Assembly (NCBI GenBank): GCA_948794795.1
Contig: CAQGLR010000001.1
Span: forward strand, 184,749 to 248,748
Length of the DNA stretch: 64,000 nt
DNA from: an uncultured Lachnospiraceae bacterium
Lineage (GTDB): Bacteria; Bacillota; Clostridia; Lachnospirales; Lachnospiraceae
Direction of reading: 5' to 3'
The position numbers and the translations under genes are program-made. Of this stretch, positions 61,513 to 64,000 are shown piece after piece. How positions within the stretch are numbered: the stretch's first letter is position 1; every line of letters begins with the position of its first letter. The notes beneath the pieces are model-generated. The model was not told the origin of the DNA. It saw only the letters and a list, made by a program, of their open reading frames with translations, and searched no databases.

Positions 61513-62283
61513 TCACTTTTTTATTGCTCTAACAGCAACATAGGAATTCATATATTTATCAAAAAGTCCACCACCGTCGCGATCCTCATAGATATTTGTT
61601 ATTTCAAATCCAGCTTCAATTAGGCCGCCTATTTGCTCTGTCAAAGAATGGCTAAATGCAAAGGGTCTATGTTCTTCACCATATTTTTTCTTTGATTCTT
61701 CTGATAAATCTCTATATGGATTAAAGGGCAGACTATGCCTTGAAATCAGATAATCTTCGTTCTTATAATCTGGCTCAAACATAAAATGCTCTTCTTTTAC
61801 AAATGCCATCATTAACACACCGTTTTTTCGGATAACTCTTGCGCATTCTTTCCACATTGACTGAATGGATTCAATATAACAATTTGAAATAGGATTGAAT
61901 ATCATATCAAATGCATCATCCAAGAAAGGAAAGTCTTTAGACATATCAGCTTTCACAATATTTATATCATATTTTTCTCGTTCAGCAACATAAGTTTCAC
62001 TGGCAAGCTGATTATCAGAAAAATCTGTTACTGTCACGTTTGCACCATGTGCAGCAAATACAGGCGCTTGTTGTCCTCCACCACATGCTAAAGCTAAAAT
62101 ATTTTTCCCTTTTAAGTCCGGAAACCATTCTTTTGGAACAGTCTTTATACCAGCCAGGCTTATTTCCAATTCCCCTGCTTTTGCACGCATAAAGTCTTCG
62201 TGGCTGATTGCTTTTGTCTTGTCAATTAAACATTCATTAATGTTATCCCACGTTTTTGCAATATCCTCTTGATAGTTGTTCAT
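61513..62283 (-). CDS. Class I SAM-dependent methyltransferase
   Basis: A 256-residue methyltransferase with motif I NILALACGGGQQAPVFAA (about residues 58-75), VTVTDFSDNQLA (motif II acidic), ADMSKDFPFLDDAFDMIFNP (motifs III-IV), and VIRKNGVLMMAFVKEEHF. It resembles small-molecule or antibiotic-type methyltransferases carried by clostridial accessory DNA; substrate unknown. AAGGAG lies before its ATG on the minus strand. GC content is a little higher than the left neighbours, and the gene is part of a run of minus-strand accessory genes ending in IS66. Confidence 0.85.
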   Translation of the reverse strand: MNNYQEDIAKTWDNINECLIDKTKAISHEDFMRAKAGELEISLAGIKTVPKEWFPDLKGKNILALACGGGQQAPVFAAHGANVTVTDFSDNQLASETYVAEREKYDINIVKADMSKDFPFLDDAFDMIFNPISNCYIESIQSMWKECARVIRKNGVLMMAFVKEEHFMFEPDYKNEDYLISRHSLPFNPYRDLSEESKKKYGEEHRPFAFSHSLTEQIGGLIEAGFEITNIYEDRDGGGLFDKYMNSYVAVRAIKK

Positions 62284-62324
62284 TTTATTTCTCCTTATTA
62301 TCTAAAAAATATTCAAATGGGAAT

Positions 62325-62504
62325 TTATGATTTCTCTCTAATACATTTTACAGTGATGAAAGAAACAACAAAGAGGGAAACTAACATGATAATACCATCC
62401 ATTCTTATAATCCAATCCGGTAAAGGGATAACAATCTTATTTACTACCATTACAACTAGGGTAACAATCAAAATGCATATACTAATAATCTGTACTTTTT
62501 TCAT
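62325..62504 (-). CDS. Small two-helix membrane protein, 59 aa
   Basis: Two hydrophobic segments (IISICILIVTLVVMVVN and IIMLVSLFVVSFITV) separated by a short polar loop with PLPDWIIRMDG. GAAAGGAAG supports ATG 62504 over an upstream in-frame ATG. Its position next to the methyltransferase suggests one accessory unit. Function unknown. Confidence 0.6.
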   Translation of the reverse strand: MKKVQIISICILIVTLVVMVVNKIVIPLPDWIIRMDGIIMLVSLFVVSFITVKCIREKS

Positions 62505-62573
62505 GCCTACGCTTCCTTTCAAATTCCAGTTTCTTTTTATACTTGACTTCCCGGCGGACTTGAAGCTGTATAT

Positions 62574-62990
62574 CTATTTTTCAATCTTCATTCTCATTCC
62601 TTTGCCATTGTATCCAAATGGTACTTCTTTAAATCCGCAACTCTCATAAAATTTCTCCATGCCCTTAATTGATATCAAATTAATAGTGCTATATTCTCCA
62701 TCCATGGTTTCGCTTTTTATGTCGTTTATTATTGAATTTACAAGTTTTTTTCCTATTCCTTGCTTTTGATATTTTGAACTGGCTACTACGTCAACTAAGA
62801 GATATGACATACCATCTCCAATGTCTCTAGCCATACCAACTATTTTATTATTATGCATAGCTTTTTTTATAATCGTGCTATGGCTTATGGCTTTTTCTGC
62901 TACAAGCGGATTTTTTATTTCCTAATCTACATCTACTCTTAATTGGTTATATTCTTCAACTGTTAAATTATCTAGTATTTCTATCATCAT
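62574..62990 (-). pseudogene. GNAT acetyltransferase broken by an in-frame TAG
   Basis: From ATG 62990 (behind GGAG) the frame reads MMIEILDNLTVEEYNQLRVD, then meets TAG at 62922-62924 (codon 23), and goes on in the same frame as EIKNPLVAEKAISHSTIIKK into a complete GNAT core: DVVASSKYQKQGIGKKLVNS (acetyl-CoA motif) and EKFYESCGFKEVPFG. The stop probably arose from TGG. A shorter ORF from ATG 62858 (94 residues) lacks the N-terminal strands and has no good ribosome site. I treat the gene as inactive. Confidence 0.75.
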
Positions 62991-63152
62991 CTTTTCGTTT
63001 CTCCTCTGCAAATCCCGGTTTGTCTCTTACAACAACATTATCAGTATACCACGCCATTAAATATAATTCCACATCTTATTTAGGTGAAATGCGGAGAATT
63101 TCACTGCCCTGCATTTCATTACACCCATATTATTTGCAATAGAATTATTCGC

Positions 63153-63487
63153 TTATCTGCCCCTCACATATCCCTCATTGTGTATCCTATAAACAGGACG
63201 ATTATTCCTTGCATTTTCTGGCATTTTCATTTCCTCCATGAAACTCTCTGCCGCCTTTACATACACCTCTGCCTGTTCCAGCGTGCATATCCGGTTCTCC
63301 GGCGTGATTTCCTCCCTTATTTCAGAAACCTTTGCAGCCTGTTCCGCCTGCACATTCCAAAATCCAGCCAGTTGGTAATCGGTTCCCTGTCCGTTATAAT
63401 CCTTATATACCGGAACTACTTCCCCTTTGGAAGTCTGCCACGAGGCAATCTCCGGGAACGTGACAAGCCTGTCATACTGGGGGCAAT
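63153..63487 (-). pseudogene. 5'-truncated conjugative-element protein fragment
   Basis: An open frame on the minus strand begins at a stop/junction near 63487 and reads PQYDRLVTFPEIASWQTSKG, then GQGTDYQLAGFWNVQAEQAA, ending NRPVYRIHNEGYVRGR-stop. The GC content is clearly higher than around it. I associate such sequences with accessory proteins of clostridial integrative conjugative elements, but cannot name the family with certainty. The start is missing, so it is a deletion remnant; the part from an in-frame GTG at 63353 could be read as a 66-residue ORF. Confidence 0.55.
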
Positions 63488-63713
63488 GTCATCAACTTAA
63501 GAGTATAAATGTAGATTTAACATTTAAATTTATATATACTAAAATTTGATACACTGGTTTACAAGTTTTTTTGAAAAATACAATAAAACAGCCGTTTTCA
63601 GCTTATGAATTCTTATCTTGTTTTTTGTTTTAAAATGGGCATTTTCTGAAAAAGTTGTAAACAGCTATTATTATATTAAAATTTATGTTACTGTTCACAG
63701 GTCAGCTTGACAT

Positions 63714-63764
63714 GAAGAAACCGATGGTTTAGACTATTAACTGTCGAAACCACCGGTTTTCTTT
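63714..63764. terminator. Hairpin next to the IS66-type gene end
   Basis: AAGAAACCGATGGTTT and AAACCACCGGTTTTCTTT pair around AGACTATTAACTGTCG. It overlaps the stop of the transposase, ending its minus-strand transcript, and could also lie close to the element's terminus. The stretch 63488-63713 holds no gene. Confidence 0.65.
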
Positions 63765-64000
63765 ATCCAAATATCTGGGATACCCTGTCAAACAGGTTCG
63801 TATTTTCTTCACGGCGCATCATAACAAGCATGCTCATGCATTGACAGAGTTGTTCGGTGCTTTCGACACTCCGGAATGTTACGGCCTGCTGTTGTTTCCT
63901 CTTATAGCTTCTTAACAGCCTTTCGGCTTCGTTATTGGTGGCCGGCACCATAAGTGCGAACTTAAGCAAGCAATCCTGGTAAAATTGCTGTATGGAAGTC
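63763..64000 (-). mobile_element. IS66-family transposase, C-terminal part
   Basis: The frame is open to the window edge and encodes about 78 residues. FALMVPATNNEAERLLRSYK carries the NNEAER motif that holds the last catalytic Glu of IS66-type DDE transposases; VTFRSVESTEQLCQCMSML follows as usual, and the protein ends FDRVSQIFG. The rest lies outside the window, so completeness is unknown. It marks the edge of mobile DNA with the truncated conjugative-element gene beside it. Confidence 0.8.

Noticed and set aside
63084..63500. 138-residue plus-strand ORF
   Set aside because: The minus strand of this stretch reads as a natural protein (truncated conjugative-element gene); the plus frame is Cys/His/Leu-rich shadow.
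1..64000. CRISPR array
   Set aside because: No set of short direct repeats with regular spacers was seen; the repeated units are long palindromes scattered between genes.

Overview
The window looks like a chromosomal segment of a low-GC Firmicute, most likely a Lachnospiraceae-type member of the Clostridia. I infer this from the AT-rich composition, strong GGAGG ribosome sites, the single-chain PurL with fused glutaminase, rubrerythrin, BspA-type surface protein, LCP proteins, DUF3879, chemoreceptors and the yhbY-nadD-yqeK-rsfS-lexA gene order. No species call can be supported from sequence alone.

Layout. 0-12 kb: the 3' end of an RNase E/G gene, an iron alcohol dehydrogenase, a wrecked AAA-ATPase/DUF1703 gene, a nucleoid-associated protein, a large BspA/DUF285 surface protein, and two near-duplicate lipoproteins flanking a pretoxin-like gene pair that may be one frameshifted gene. 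12-23 kb: cobalamin-dependent methionine synthase with a coupled glycosyltransferase, a second glycosyltransferase, EcsC, two LCP ligases and a D,D-carboxypeptidase, i.e. mostly envelope work. 23-39 kb: housekeeping core (yhbY, nadD, yqeK, rsfS, lexA, an HD phosphohydrolase, a class V aminotransferase, holA, rubrerythrin with a convergent BFD ferredoxin, a PrsA-like foldase, purL, gpmI and three tRNAs). 39-46 kb: a CZB chemoreceptor, a truncated chemoreceptor, a short FNT channel, GNAT, DUF3879, DUF4352 and a membrane Ser/Thr kinase. 46-54.5 kb: an accessory island with an HTH regulator, an LRR protein, a VWA + MoxR AAA pair, a JAMM peptidase, then a DpnII-type (GATC) restriction-modification operon with a zinc-ribbon protein and an atypical second methylase. 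54.8-61 kb: a heterodimeric ABC exporter, DUF6273 and Rpn-type nuclease genes. 61.5-64 kb: a decayed mobile margin (methyltransferase, nonsense-mutated GNAT, conjugative-element fragment, IS66 transposase end).

Two genome-scale signals stand out. First, reading every line I find only five GATC tetramers in 64 kb, where roughly two hundred would be expected for this composition; two of the five lie inside the GATC methylase gene. This fits long exposure to the DpnII-type system encoded here. Second, a family of long imperfect palindromes (about 105-265 bp, seven copies) is scattered between genes. One copy has lost its hairpin core and one supplies the last codons of the RNase gene. A separate palindrome at 1087-1290 shares the same conserved mismatch and looks like a distant relative.
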